Notes: generated by a model from the letters alone, not told the origin. A stretch of 64,000 bases of DNA from Pelomonas sp965229315 (GCF_965229315.1 NZ_CBDDJA010000002.1:868001-932000); one strand, 5' to 3'; counted from the first letter of the stretch, positions 54,067 through 63,241 are shown. Translations and numbers: made by a program.

Positions 54067-56403
54067 TTGAAGAACACAACCAACGCCCCGGCGAGTGACG
54101 GCGCCGGGCTCCTCGGCGAAGTCGAGGGCACGCTGCAAGGCCATCGTGACGGGCATGGATTCCTGATCCCCGACGACGGCTCGACGGACATCTACCTGTC
54201 GTCGCAGGAAACGCGTGCCGTCATGCATGGCGACCGCCTGCGCGTGCGCGTCGTGCGTTTCGACAAACGCGGCCGCCCCGAGGGGCGCGTGCTGGAGATC
54301 CTGGAACGCCGCAAGCGCCCCATCATCGGCCGGCTGCTGCTGGAGTCCGGCGTCTGGCTCGTGGCACCGGAGGACCGGCGCATGGGGCAGGACATCCTCA
54401 TCCCCAAGAACGGCATCGCGAATGCGACCGCGGGGCAGGTGGTGGCCATCGAGCTGACCGAGCCGCCGTCGCTGTACTCGCAGCCGGTGGGCCGCGTCGT
54501 GGAGGTGCTGGGCGAGATCGACGACCCCGGCATGGAGATCGAGATCGCGGTGCGCAAGTACGACGTGCCGCACCGCTTCAGCCCCGAGACGCTGGCGCAG
54601 AGCGCCAAGCTGCCCGAGAGATTGCGCGCGGCCGACCTGAAGCAACGTGTCGACCTGCGCGACGTGCCGCTCGTCACCATCGACGGCGAGGATGCGCGCG
54701 ACTTCGACGACGCCGTCTATTGCGAACCGTACAAGGCGGGCCGCGGCAAGAAGGCCGTCGAGGGCTGGCGCCTGCTCGTGGCCATCGCGGACGTGTCGCA
54801 CTACGTGAAGCCCGGCGAGCCGCTGGACGCCGATGCGTACGAGCGCGCCACGTCCGTCTACTTCCCGCGCAGAGTCATCCCGATGCTGCCCGAGAAGCTG
54901 TCCAACGGCCTGTGCTCGCTGAACCCGTACGAGGACCGGCTCAGCATGGTCTGCGACATGCTCGTGTCCAGCGATGGCACGGTCAGCGCCTACCAGTTCT
55001 ACCCGGCCGTCATCAGCTCGCACGCGCGCTTCACCTACACCGAGGTGGCGGCCATCCTCGGCAACACGCACGGCCCCGAGGCCGCCAAGCGGCGTGAGCT
55101 GGTGCCGCACCTCTTGCACCTGCACGAGGTCTATCGCGCGCTGCTGGCGGAGCGCAACCGACGCGGTGCCATCGACTTCGAGACGACCGAGACGCAGATC
55201 GTCTGCGACGACAACGGCCGCATCGAGAAAATCATCCCGCGTACGCGCAACGATGCGCACCGGCTCATCGAGGAGGCCATGCTGGCGGCCAACACCTGCT
55301 CGGCGGACTTCATCCAGTCGAACAAGCACCATTCGCTGTTCCGGGTGCACGAAGGCCCGACACCCGAGAAGCGCCAGACGCTGCAAGGCTACCTGCGCTC
55401 GCTGGGCATCGGCATCGGGCTTTCCGACGATCCGACGCCGCGCGAGTTCCAGCAGCTCGCCGCCGCCACCAAGGATCGCGCCGACGCGCAGCAGATCCAC
55501 ACCATGCTGCTGCGCTCCATGCAGCAGGCCATCTACACCGGCATCAACGCCGGCCACTTCGGCCTGGCCTACCCGGCGTACACGCACTTCACCAGCCCGA
55601 TCCGCCGTTACCCGGATCTGCTGGTGCACCGCGTCATCAAGGCGTTGCTCGCCGGCAAGCGTTACGCGCTGGACGCGGCCAAGATGAACGTGCCGCAGGC
55701 GCCCAAGCGCCCCGGCCGCCCGCCGCCGCCCAACCCGGCCGACGCACGCAACGAGGCCGAACGCTGGGAGGTCGTCGGCGCGCACTGCAGCGCCAACGAA
55801 CGCCGCGCCGACGAAGCCAGTCGCGACGTCGAGGCCTGGCTGAAGTGCCGCTACATGCGCGACCGCCTCGGCGAGGTGTTCGCGGGCACGGTGTCCGCCG
55901 TCACGAGCTTCGGATTGTTCGTGCAACTCGACGAGCTCTATGTGGAAGGCCTGGTGCACATCACCGAGCTGGGCGGCGAGTACTTCAAGTTCGACGACGT
56001 GCGGCAGGAACTGCGTGGCGAACGCACCGGCATGCGCTACGCCACTGGCGCGCGCGTGCAGGTGCAGGTCAGCCGCGTCGACCTGGACGGCCGCCGCATC
56101 GATTTCCGTCTCGTGCGCGACGACGACGAAGCCCGCTCGCTGCATCGCAGCGCCACGGGTCGCGCCGCCGGCAAACCGACCGCCAAGACCGCCGCCAAGG
56201 CGCCGGCCAGGAAGCGAGCGCCGAAGACGGCGGTGGAAACGCTGGACGACGTGCGCCAGGCCGACCGCGACGTGAAGAAGAGCCGCAAGGAAGTGATTGC
56301 CGGCCTGCACCCCGTCAAGGCGGCCCAGCAGGCGGCCAAGCGCGCGGCGAGCAAGGCATCCAAGAAGACCGCGGCGAAAGCGGCGACGCGCAAGCGTCGA
56401 TAG
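54067..56403 (+). CDS. rnr: Ribonuclease R
   Basis: A 778-residue 3'-5' exoribonuclease. Order: cold-shock-like domains (HRDGHGFLIPDDGSTDIYLS), the RNB catalytic domain with VTIDGEDARDFDDAV and IADVSHYVKPGEPLD, TSPIRRYPDLLVHR, the S1 domain (GTVSAVTSFGLFVQL) and a basic Lys/Arg/Ala tail. The TTG at 54067 is the start assumed; no ribosome binding site precedes it, and AT-rich TATCAT (54054-54059) sits close upstream, so a leaderless message is possible. It degrades structured RNA in the cytoplasm. Confidence 0.93.
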   Translation: MKNTTNAPASDGAGLLGEVEGTLQGHRDGHGFLIPDDGSTDIYLSSQETRAVMHGDRLRVRVVRFDKRGRPEGRVLEILERRKRPIIGRLLLESGVWLVAPEDRRMGQDILIPKNGIANATAGQVVAIELTEPPSLYSQPVGRVVEVLGEIDDPGMEIEIAVRKYDVPHRFSPETLAQSAKLPERLRAADLKQRVDLRDVPLVTIDGEDARDFDDAVYCEPYKAGRGKKAVEGWRLLVAIADVSHYVKPGEPLDADAYERATSVYFPRRVIPMLPEKLSNGLCSLNPYEDRLSMVCDMLVSSDGTVSAYQFYPAVISSHARFTYTEVAAILGNTHGPEAAKRRELVPHLLHLHEVYRALLAERNRRGAIDFETTETQIVCDDNGRIEKIIPRTRNDAHRLIEEAMLAANTCSADFIQSNKHHSLFRVHEGPTPEKRQTLQGYLRSLGIGIGLSDDPTPREFQQLAAATKDRADAQQIHTMLLRSMQQAIYTGINAGHFGLAYPAYTHFTSPIRRYPDLLVHRVIKALLAGKRYALDAAKMNVPQAPKRPGRPPPPNPADARNEAERWEVVGAHCSANERRADEASRDVEAWLKCRYMRDRLGEVFAGTVSAVTSFGLFVQLDELYVEGLVHITELGGEYFKFDDVRQELRGERTGMRYATGARVQVQVSRVDLDGRRIDFRLVRDDDEARSLHRSATGRAAGKPTAKTAAKAPARKRAPKTAVETLDDVRQADRDVKKSRKEVIAGLHPVKAAQQAAKRAASKASKKTAAKAATRKRR

Positions 56404-56420
56404 CGGCGGCGCGCGCTGAA

Positions 56421-56450
56421 CGCCGGTCAGCGCCGGTCAGCGCCTGTCAG
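56421..56450. repeat. Three tandem 10-bp repeats between rnr and nnrD/E gene
   Basis: CGCCGGTCAG occurs twice and CGCCTGTCAG once in tandem (56421-56450), running into the stop codon of the minus-strand gene. It fills most of the 43-bp convergent gap. No stem that would end transcription is seen. Confidence 0.7.
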
Positions 56451-57790
56451 CGCCGCGCTGCCAGCCGTTCGACGAGATCGGCCGCCCGCAGCACGCCCGC
56501 CACTTCGCCTGCGCGGCCATGGGCGTCAACGCCGGCGCAGGCGATGGTGTGCGCGCTGGCGTCGGGCTCTTGAGCCCACAGCCAGCCGGCCAGCACGTCG
56601 CCACTGCCGGCCGTCGCCAGCGCCGGGCCGCCACTCGCGCACAGGGCCGGCCGTTCGGCCGGGGAGGCGATGACGCTGCCCGAGCCTTTGAGCACGACGG
56701 TGCTGCCCAGTTGCCGTGCGAGGTCGCGCGCCGAGGCTAGCCGGTCGGCCTGCACGCTCGTGGTATCGCGGCCCAGCAATCGCGCGGCTTCGAGAGGATG
56801 TGGCGTCAGCAGCGTGCTGCCGGCCGGGCGGGTGCGCACAAGGGCTTGCAAAGCCGGGTCCGCGGCGATGGCGTTCAGCGCGTCGGCGTCCAGCACGACG
56901 CGCGGCAGGCTTTGCAGCAGCGCAGGCAGGGTGGCGGCAATGGCGCCTCCCGCGCCGCAGCCGATGACGCCCACCGCCTGCGGCACGTCGTCCAGGCGGC
57001 CGCGCATCAGCTCGGGCCGGCCTGGATCGGCGACCTCCGCGTCGGCGAGGCCCGGCAGGTCGACGTAGACCCGACCCGCGCCGCAGGCCAGCGCCGCGCG
57101 CGCCGCCAGCCGTGCGGCCCCCTGCATGCCCGGAGCGCCACCCACCACCAGCACCTGACCGTGGCTGCCCTTGTGGCTGGTGGGCCTGCGTTGCGGCGCG
57201 GCGGCGGGGCCGAGCAGGTCGGCCGTGGGCGCCTCGTCGGGTGCCACACCCAGGTCGTCGAACCAGAGGCGTCCCGCATGCGCGCGGCCTTCGCCGGTGA
57301 ACAGGCCGGGCTTGAGCGTCAGCAGCGTCAGCGTGTGGTCCGCGCGCACGGCCCGCTCGCCGGCGGGCTGGCCGGTGTCGGCCAGCAGGCCGCTGGGCAG
57401 GTCCACGGCCAGGATGGGCGCGCCACAGGTGGCCATCGCGACGATGGGCGCCAGCAGCTCGGCCGACGGCGCCCGGTTCAGGCCCAGGCCGAGCAGCGCG
57501 TCGATGACAAGGGATGGGTGCTCGGGTGCGACATGCCCCACATGCACCGGCACGGCCGCTTCAAGAAGCCGCTGCGCGGCGACATGGCCGTCGCCGCCGT
57601 TGTTGCCCGGCCCGCACACGATCCAGACAGGTCCGGGCCCGCGGCGCAGCGCGAGTGCCAGCTTGGCGATGGCCAGGCCGGCCCGCGCCATCAGGTCCGG
57701 CGAATGCAGCAGTGCGCGGGCCTCGATGCGTCGGCTGGCGGCGACGTCGAAGAGGGGCAGGGTCGTGGTGGTCGGCAGCAGCGGGCGCAT
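56447..57790 (-). CDS. nnr: Bifunctional NAD(P)H-hydrate epimerase/ADP-dependent dehydratase
   Basis: A 447-residue two-domain repair enzyme for damaged NAD(P)HX. The N-terminal YjeF domain carries GPGNNGGDG (residues 60-68) and VIDALLGLGLN, and the C-terminal kinase-like dehydratase domain has VVGGAPGMQGAARLAARAALACGAGRV, LTPHPLEAARLLG and TAGSGDVLAG. The epimerase part is about 30 residues shorter than usual between NNGGDG and DALLG. The ATG at 57790 is chosen, since upstream in-frame starts add only Arg-rich residues. It sits 10 bp after the FAD oxidoreductase gene. Confidence 0.88.
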   Translation of the reverse strand: MRPLLPTTTTLPLFDVAASRRIEARALLHSPDLMARAGLAIAKLALALRRGPGPVWIVCGPGNNGGDGHVAAQRLLEAAVPVHVGHVAPEHPSLVIDALLGLGLNRAPSAELLAPIVAMATCGAPILAVDLPSGLLADTGQPAGERAVRADHTLTLLTLKPGLFTGEGRAHAGRLWFDDLGVAPDEAPTADLLGPAAAPQRRPTSHKGSHGQVLVVGGAPGMQGAARLAARAALACGAGRVYVDLPGLADAEVADPGRPELMRGRLDDVPQAVGVIGCGAGGAIAATLPALLQSLPRVVLDADALNAIAADPALQALVRTRPAGSTLLTPHPLEAARLLGRDTTSVQADRLASARDLARQLGSTVVLKGSGSVIASPAERPALCASGGPALATAGSGDVLAGWLWAQEPDASAHTIACAGVDAHGRAGEVAGVLRAADLVERLAARR

Positions 57791-57800
57791 GCCCTCGAGC

Positions 57801-59057
57801 TTAGGCCAGGCGTTGCGGGCCGAGTGGGCCGATGTCCAGCGCAGGCGCCTGTGCCGCGATCTGCTGCGCCAGCACGTGGGCGGCACCGCAGGCGAGCCCC
57901 CAGCCGCCGTCGCCGGTCGAGAGATTCAGCCACAGGCCCGGGCGGCCGCTGGCGCCCATGATGGGCAGGCCATCGGCGGGCATCGCGCGGCGGCTCTGGC
58001 CTTGCTGGACCTGCTGGTGCAGCACGGAGCCCGGAAACCAGTGCTGCAACCCGCGGTGCAGCGCTTCGAAGTCCGGCGTGACCCTGGTGCGTGCCTGCGT
58101 CACCGTGGTGCCGCCGCTCACGCGCACGCGATGGCCGATGCGGGCGATGGACAGGCCGCGCGACGGGTCCACCCAGGCGGCGCCGGGGCCGAGGTCGGGA
58201 TGGGCCTCCAGCATGCGCAGCGGCGCGGTGACCGACGCCTCGTGCAGCGCGGCCAGGGGCAGCCGCGGGTCGAGCAGCGTGGCGGCATCCAGACCGTTGC
58301 ACAGCACGATGGCGTCGAAGCGCTCGTCCTGCGGGCCCGGGACCTGCGGATGGGTGTCGCCGGCGTCGCGGTCTGCGCCTGCCGTGCGCGTGGGTGCTTC
58401 CGCGGGCGGCGTGTACTCGTGGCGCAGCGTCAGGCCGGCGCCATCGGCGGCGATGGCGCGCACGGTGCTGTGGAAGCGGAACCCGGCGCCCAGGCGCTGG
58501 GCCTGCTGCCGCAGTTGCTGGGCGAACAGGCGGGCATTGCCGGCACCGCCGCCGGCGAAAACCAGCGCGCCCACCAGCGGTGCCTCGGTGTTCAGGCCGG
58601 GCTCCCGGAGCCGGGCGGCTTCGGCGTCGATCAGTTCGGCCTGCAGGCCCAGCGCCTTCCAGCCGTCCAGCCGCGCTTGGGCGGCCGCCATCCGGCGCGC
58701 GTCCACCAGCGCCACGAGCAGGCCTTCGGCGGACTCGTCTTCCAGGCCCAGCACGCGCCGCAACTCGGCCGTGCGGGCGAGGCTGAACTGGCTCAGCGCC
58801 GCCAGTGCCGAAGCCGCATCACCGCCGCGCCGGCCGGCCCGCCAGCGGCGCCAGCGCCAGGACAGCGGCGCCGGGCTGGTCGTGTCGTCCAGATGGGGCA
58901 CGCAAGGCGAGAGCACGGCATTGCTGGCAAAGCTGGCCTGTTCGGCGACGCTGCCGCCGCGCTCGAAGACGTGCACCCGCAAGCCCTGTGCGGCCAGTTC
59001 GTAGGCGGTGGCCACGCCGGCCAGGCCCGCGCCCACCACCGCGACGCTGCGGCTCAC
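57801..59057 (-). CDS. FAD-dependent oxidoreductase (DadA-like)
   Basis: A 418-residue flavoprotein of the DAO type. The dinucleotide motif VAVVGAGLAGVATAYELA starts at residue 5, the FAD-binding helix ends in VHVFERG, and the C-terminus (PADGLPIMGASGRPGLWLNLSTGDGGWGLACG) is the FAD-contact region of DadA-like amino acid dehydrogenases. A Pro/Thr-rich insertion lies at about residues 235-275. The GTG at 59057 gives the normal N-terminus. Substrate unknown; a D-amino acid dehydrogenase or MnmC-like partner is possible. It is divergent from rpsB. Confidence 0.83.
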   Translation of the reverse strand: MSRSVAVVGAGLAGVATAYELAAQGLRVHVFERGGSVAEQASFASNAVLSPCVPHLDDTTSPAPLSWRWRRWRAGRRGGDAASALAALSQFSLARTAELRRVLGLEDESAEGLLVALVDARRMAAAQARLDGWKALGLQAELIDAEAARLREPGLNTEAPLVGALVFAGGGAGNARLFAQQLRQQAQRLGAGFRFHSTVRAIAADGAGLTLRHEYTPPAEAPTRTAGADRDAGDTHPQVPGPQDERFDAIVLCNGLDAATLLDPRLPLAALHEASVTAPLRMLEAHPDLGPGAAWVDPSRGLSIARIGHRVRVSGGTTVTQARTRVTPDFEALHRGLQHWFPGSVLHQQVQQGQSRRAMPADGLPIMGASGRPGLWLNLSTGDGGWGLACGAAHVLAQQIAAQAPALDIGPLGPQRLA

Positions 59058-59139
59058 CAGCGCACCTGGCGCACAGCCGCGGTGGGGGCGTCGGCGCGCA
59101 CGGTGAGGCGCCGTCGGCTGAAGAAGGCCATGGTTTGTG

Positions 59140-59145
59140 TATACT
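59140..59145 (+). promoter_or_regulatory. Putative rpsB promoter -10 and long leader
   Basis: TATACT (59140-59145) is the best -10 match in the 310-bp gap 59058-59367, leaving a leader of about 215 nt before rpsB. Short A/T-rich patches and repeated GCAAC motifs occur in the leader. This could carry S2 autoregulation, which is known for rpsB leaders in proteobacteria, but no established motif was confirmed. Confidence 0.4.
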
Positions 59146-59367
59146 CTGCGGGTTTTGCCGGGGGATGCAGCTGTCTGGGCTGCGCTCGACCCGGGAAAAA
59201 CGGTTGTGAGGGGTGTGCTGCCAAGGAAATTGGCGCTGCTCGTTGCAACAAATCGCAAACCGGCCACGCAAAGGTGTTGCGGTCTGCGGCAGTCCGGGAA
59301 CAGTCGTTTCCAGATGCTGCAACGCAATTCGGGCCGGATTTTAGACACAACCTTCGGAGTAAGACCC

Positions 59368-60114
59368 ATGTCTGTCACGATGCGCGAGATGCTGGAAGCC
59401 GGCGTCCATTTCGGCCACCAAACCCGCTTCTGGAATCCCAAGATGGCCCCGTATATCTACGGCCATCGCAACAAGATCCACATCATCAACCTCGAGAAGA
59501 CGCTGCCCGCGTTCAACGATGCGATGAAGTTCGTGCGCCAGCTCGCTGCCAAGCGCGGCACGATCCTGATGATCGGCACGAAGCGCCAGGCCCGTGAAGT
59601 GGTCGCCCAGGAAGCGCAGCGCGCCGGCATGCCCTACGTCGATGCCCGCTGGCTCGGCGGCATGATGACCAACTTCAAGACGGTCAAGACCTCGCTGAAG
59701 AACCTGAAGGACATGCAGGCCCAGGTGGATGCCGGCACGCAGCCCGCCATCAAGAAGGAAGCCCTGCTGTTCCAGCGCGACATCGCCAAGCTGGAAAAGA
59801 ACATCGGCGGCATCCAGGACATGACCGCGCTGCCCGATGCCATCTTCGTCATCGACGTCGGCTATCACAAGATTGCCGTCGCCGAAGCCAAGAAGCTCGG
59901 CATCCCCGTCATCGGCATCGTGGACACCAACCACTCCCCGATCGGCATCGACTACGTCATCCCCGGCAACGACGACTCGGCCAAGGCCGTGGCGCTGTAC
60001 GCCCGCGCCGTCGCTGACGCCGTGCTGGAAGGCAAGGCCAACGCCACGAACGAAGTGCTGGCCGCGGTTGCCCCGGCTGGTGACGAGTTCGTCGAGGTCT
60101 CCGAAGAGGCCTGA
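59368..60114 (+). CDS. rpsB: 30S ribosomal protein S2
   Basis: A 248-residue ribosomal protein. The N-terminus SVTMREMLEAGVHFGHQTRFWNPK and KTLPAFNDAMKFV, ARWLGGMMTNFKTV and DTNHSPIGIDYVIPGNDDS are characteristic. The ATG at 59368 follows CGGAGTAAG; longer in-frame extensions upstream have no family support. It heads the rpsB-tsf-pyrH-frr series; a hairpin terminator follows. Confidence 0.98.
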   Translation: MSVTMREMLEAGVHFGHQTRFWNPKMAPYIYGHRNKIHIINLEKTLPAFNDAMKFVRQLAAKRGTILMIGTKRQAREVVAQEAQRAGMPYVDARWLGGMMTNFKTVKTSLKNLKDMQAQVDAGTQPAIKKEALLFQRDIAKLEKNIGGIQDMTALPDAIFVIDVGYHKIAVAEAKKLGIPVIGIVDTNHSPIGIDYVIPGNDDSAKAVALYARAVADAVLEGKANATNEVLAAVAPAGDEFVEVSEEA

Positions 60115-60133
60115 AGCCCTTCCGTCCTGTCTG

Positions 60134-60159
60134 AAAAGGGGCCGTCACGGCCCCTTTTT
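60134..60159 (+). terminator. Terminator/attenuator between rpsB and tsf
   Basis: AAAAGGGGCCG (60134-60144) pairs with CGGCCCCTTTT (60148-60158) around a 3-nt loop, with T at 60159. The gap to tsf is short, so it may reduce but not stop tsf expression. Confidence 0.8.
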
Positions 60160-60183
60160 CCAACCAAATTCTGGAGAAGAGAA

Positions 60184-61077
60184 ATGGCTGCTATCACTGC
60201 AAGCATGGTCGGCGAGCTGCGCGCCCGCACCGACGCGCCGATGATGGAATGCAAGAAGGCGTTGACCGAGGCCGATGGCGACCTGAGCCGCGCCGAAGAG
60301 ATCCTGCGCGTCAAGCTGGGCAACAAGGCCGGCAAGGCCGCCTCGCGCATCACGGCCGAAGGCATCGTGGCCTCGGCCGTCGTGGGCGGCAATGGCGCGC
60401 TGATCGAAGTGAACTGCGAGACCGACTTCGTCTCGAAGAACGACGCCTTCCTGGCGTTCGTCGGTGCCCTGGCTGGCCTGGTGGCCGAGCACAACCCCGC
60501 CGACGTGGCCGCCCTGTCGGCGCTGCCGCTGTCGCAGGAGGGCTTCGGCCCGACGGTCGACGACGTGCGCAAGGGCCTGATCGGCAAGATCGGCGAGAAC
60601 ATGACGATCCGCCGCTTCCAGCGCTACACCGGCAGCAAGCTGGCGACCTACCTGCACGGCACCCGCATCGGCGTGGTCGTCGAGTTCGAAGGTGACGACG
60701 TCGCCACCAAGGACGTCGCCATGCACATCGCCGCGATGAAGCCCGCCGCGCTGTCCAGCGCCGACGTGCCGGCCGAGCTGGTGGAGAAGGAGCGCAAGAT
60801 CGCCACCGAGAAGGCGGCCGAATCCGGCAAGCCGGCCGACATCGTCGCCAAGATGGTCGAAGGCTCGGTGCAGAAGTTCCTGAAGGAAGTCTCGCTGCTG
60901 GACCAGGTCTTCGTGAAGGCCGCCGACGGCAAGCAGACCGTGGGCGCCCACCTGAAGGCCGCCAACACGACGGTCAAGGGCTTCACGCTGTATGTCGTCG
61001 GTGAGGGCATCGAGAAGAAGGTCGATGACTTTGCGGCCGAAGTGGCGGCCCAGGTGGCAGCTGCAAAGGGTCAGTAA
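60184..61077 (+). CDS. tsf: Elongation factor Ts
   Basis: A 297-residue nucleotide exchange factor for EF-Tu. The UBA-like N-terminus (ELRARTDAPMMECKKALTEADGD), ILRVKLGNKAGKAASRITAEG, the EF-Tu-contacting region IEVNCETDFVSKNDAFLAF, and EKKVDDFAAEVAAQVAAAKG at the C-terminus are standard. GGAGA precedes the ATG. A hairpin follows. Confidence 0.97.
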   Translation: MAAITASMVGELRARTDAPMMECKKALTEADGDLSRAEEILRVKLGNKAGKAASRITAEGIVASAVVGGNGALIEVNCETDFVSKNDAFLAFVGALAGLVAEHNPADVAALSALPLSQEGFGPTVDDVRKGLIGKIGENMTIRRFQRYTGSKLATYLHGTRIGVVVEFEGDDVATKDVAMHIAAMKPAALSSADVPAELVEKERKIATEKAAESGKPADIVAKMVEGSVQKFLKEVSLLDQVFVKAADGKQTVGAHLKAANTTVKGFTLYVVGEGIEKKVDDFAAEVAAQVAAAKGQ

Positions 61078-61093
61078 AGACTCTTGCTAAATG

Positions 61094-61118
61094 AAAGGGC
61101 GCCAAGTTGGCGCCCTTT
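61094..61118 (+). terminator. Hairpin between tsf and pyrH
   Basis: AAAGGGCGCC (61094-61103) and GGCGCCCTTT (61109-61118) form ten pairs around AAGTT. The trailing bases are TTTAAAC, so the U run is short and termination may be partial. Confidence 0.65.
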
Positions 61119-61161
61119 AAACTTGCGGCCCACCAGCGGCCTGTCGAATTCCGAGGACACC

Positions 61162-61872
61162 ATGCCCGCGTACAAGCGCATCCTGCTCAAACTCTCCGGC
61201 GAAGCCCTGATGGGCGACGACGCCTATGGCATCAACCGCGCGACCATCGTGCGCATGGTGCAGGAGATTCGCGAGGTGGCGCAGATGGGCGTCGAGGTCG
61301 CCGTCGTCATCGGTGGTGGCAACATCTTCCGTGGCGTGGCTGGCGGCGCGGTCGGCATGGACCGCGCCACGGCCGACTACATGGGCATGCTGGCGACGGT
61401 CATGAACTCGCTGGCGCTGGCCGACACGATGCGCCAGGAGGGCATGACGGCCCGCGTGATGTCGGCCATCGCCATCGAGCAGGTCGTCGAGCCCTACGTG
61501 CGGCCCAAGGCGCTGCAGTACCTCGAAGAGGGCAAATGCGTCATCTTTGCGGCCGGCACGGGCAACCCCTTCTTCACGACCGACACGGCCGCGGCGCTGC
61601 GTGGCGCCGAGATCGGTGCCGAGATCGTGCTGAAGGCCACCAAGGTCGACGGTGTCTACTCCGCCGACCCCAAGAAGGACCCCGACGCGACGCGCTACTC
61701 GCGCATCAGCTTCGACGAGGCCATCGCCCGCAACCTGCAGGTCATGGACGGCGCCGCCTTCGCGTTGTGCCGCGACCAGAAGCTGCCGATCAAGGTGTTC
61801 AGCATCTTCAAGCCCGGCGCGCTGCGGCGTGTCGTGCAGGGCGAGGACGAGGGCACGCTGGTCCACGTTTGA
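61162..61872 (+). CDS. pyrH: UMP kinase
   Basis: A 236-residue enzyme phosphorylating UMP to UDP. KRILLKLSGEALMGDDAYGI starts the fold, with VVIGGGNIFRG, GMDRATADYMGMLATVMN and NPFFTTDTAAALRG. The ATG at 61162 follows GAGGA; an upstream ATG has no family support. It belongs to the tsf-pyrH-frr segment found in most bacteria. Confidence 0.97.
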   Translation: MPAYKRILLKLSGEALMGDDAYGINRATIVRMVQEIREVAQMGVEVAVVIGGGNIFRGVAGGAVGMDRATADYMGMLATVMNSLALADTMRQEGMTARVMSAIAIEQVVEPYVRPKALQYLEEGKCVIFAAGTGNPFFTTDTAAALRGAEIGAEIVLKATKVDGVYSADPKKDPDATRYSRISFDEAIARNLQVMDGAAFALCRDQKLPIKVFSIFKPGALRRVVQGEDEGTLVHV

Positions 61873-61943
61873 TTCAGTCTTAGTCAGTTGGGGACAGCGC
61901 TGCTCGCTGACGCTCGGGTGGCCCGTCCCGCAAGGAAATCAAG

Positions 61944-62504
61944 ATGAGCATTGCCGACATCAAGAAGAACGCCGAAGGCCGGATGGCCAAGTCCGTTGAA
62001 TCGCTGAAGGGCGAACTGCACAAGATCCGTACCGGCCGCGCGCATCCGGGCCTGCTGGACCAGGTCAGCGTCGACTACTACGGCTCCCTGGTGCCCATCT
62101 CCCAGGTCGCCAATGTGACGCTGCTGGACGCCCGCACGATCTCCGTGCAGCCCTGGGAAAAGGGCATGGGCGCGAAGATCGAGAAGGCGATCCGCGAGTC
62201 GGACCTCGGCCTGAACCCCGCATCGCAGGGCGACCTGATCCGCGTGCCGATGCCGCCGCTGACCGAAGAGCGCCGCCGTGACCTGACCAAGGTCGTGCGC
62301 AACGCCGGCGAAGACGCCAAGGTGGCGGTGCGCAACCTGCGCCGCGACGCCAACGAGCAGGCCAAGAAGCTGCTCAAGGACAAGGAAATCGGCGAGGACG
62401 ACGAGCGCCGCAGCCTGGACGAAGTGCAGAAGCTCACCGACCGCGTGATCGCCGAGATCGACAAGCTGGTCGCGGGCAAGGAAGCCGAGATCCTCGCGGT
62501 TTGA
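61944..62504 (+). CDS. frr: Ribosome recycling factor
   Basis: A 186-residue protein that separates post-termination ribosomes with EF-G. The helical bundle sequence SVESLKGELHKIRTGRAHPG, YGSLVPISQVANVTLLDAR, WEKGMGAKIEKAIRESDLGLNP and RRDLTKVVRNAGEDAKVAVRN is fully typical. The stop (TGA) overlaps the TTG of uppS (62501). Confidence 0.97.
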   Translation: MSIADIKKNAEGRMAKSVESLKGELHKIRTGRAHPGLLDQVSVDYYGSLVPISQVANVTLLDARTISVQPWEKGMGAKIEKAIRESDLGLNPASQGDLIRVPMPPLTEERRRDLTKVVRNAGEDAKVAVRNLRRDANEQAKKLLKDKEIGEDDERRSLDEVQKLTDRVIAEIDKLVAGKEAEILAV

Positions 62505-63241
62505 GCGCCCTGCCTGCCGTGATGCAAGAGCGCCTGGCGCCGCCGCGCCATGTGGCCATCGTCATGGATGGCAATGGCCGCTGGGCCAAGAAGCGCTTTC
62601 TGCCGCGCTTCTTCGGCCACAAGCAGGGCGTGGACGCGCTCGTCAAGATCGTGCAGGCCTGCATCGACCGTGACATCGAGTTCGTCACCGTCTTCGCGTT
62701 CTCCAGCGAGAACTGGAAGCGCCCCAGCGACGAAGTCTCCGGCCTGATGGGGCTGGTGCTGGCCGCGGTGAGCCGCTACCTCGCCAAGATGGGTGCGATG
62801 GGCGTGCGCATCCGCATCGTGGGCGACCGCGACGCGGTGTCCGACAAGCTGCGCAATGCCTGGAACGAGGCCGAGACCAGCACCGCCCACAACACCCGGT
62901 TGACGCTGAACGTCGCCTTCAACTACGGCGGCCGCTGGGACATCGTGCAGGCCTGCCGCAAGGCCATCGAGGCCGGGGTGCCGGTGCATGAGTTGACCGA
63001 GGCGAAGCTCTCGGAGTTCATGGCCATGAACTACGCGCCCGACCCCGACCTCTTCATCCGCACCGGGGGGGAGGTGCGCATCAGCAATTTCCTGCTCTGG
63101 CAGGCGGCCTACACCGAATTCGTGTTCTCGGACTGTCTGTGGCCCGAGTTCGGGGAGCGGGAGCTGGATGCGGCGATCGCCGCCTTCCACGAGCGCGACC
63201 GCCGCTTCGGCGGCGTCAAGGAGACGTCGTCCGCGGCCTGA
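62501..63241 (+). CDS. uppS: Undecaprenyl (isoprenyl) diphosphate synthase
   Basis: A 246-residue cis-prenyltransferase making the lipid carrier for cell-wall units. The catalytic motif is VIVMDGNGRWAKKR (Asp conserved), with HKQGVDALVKIVQAC, FAFSSENWKRPSDEV, LNVAFNYGGRWDIV, PDLFIRTGGEVRISNFLLWQ and YTEFVFSDCLWPEF. The TTG at 62501 overlaps the frr stop; the ATG at 62522 is an alternative start. The product of the ispG pathway earlier in the window feeds this step. Confidence 0.96.
   Translation: MSALPAVMQERLAPPRHVAIVMDGNGRWAKKRFLPRFFGHKQGVDALVKIVQACIDRDIEFVTVFAFSSENWKRPSDEVSGLMGLVLAAVSRYLAKMGAMGVRIRIVGDRDAVSDKLRNAWNEAETSTAHNTRLTLNVAFNYGGRWDIVQACRKAIEAGVPVHELTEAKLSEFMAMNYAPDPDLFIRTGGEVRISNFLLWQAAYTEFVFSDCLWPEFGERELDAAIAAFHERDRRFGGVKETSSAA

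Noticed and set aside
57171..59597. 808-residue plus-strand frame across nnr, the FAD gene and into rpsB
   Set aside because: It crosses three supported genes on both strands and contains no domain.
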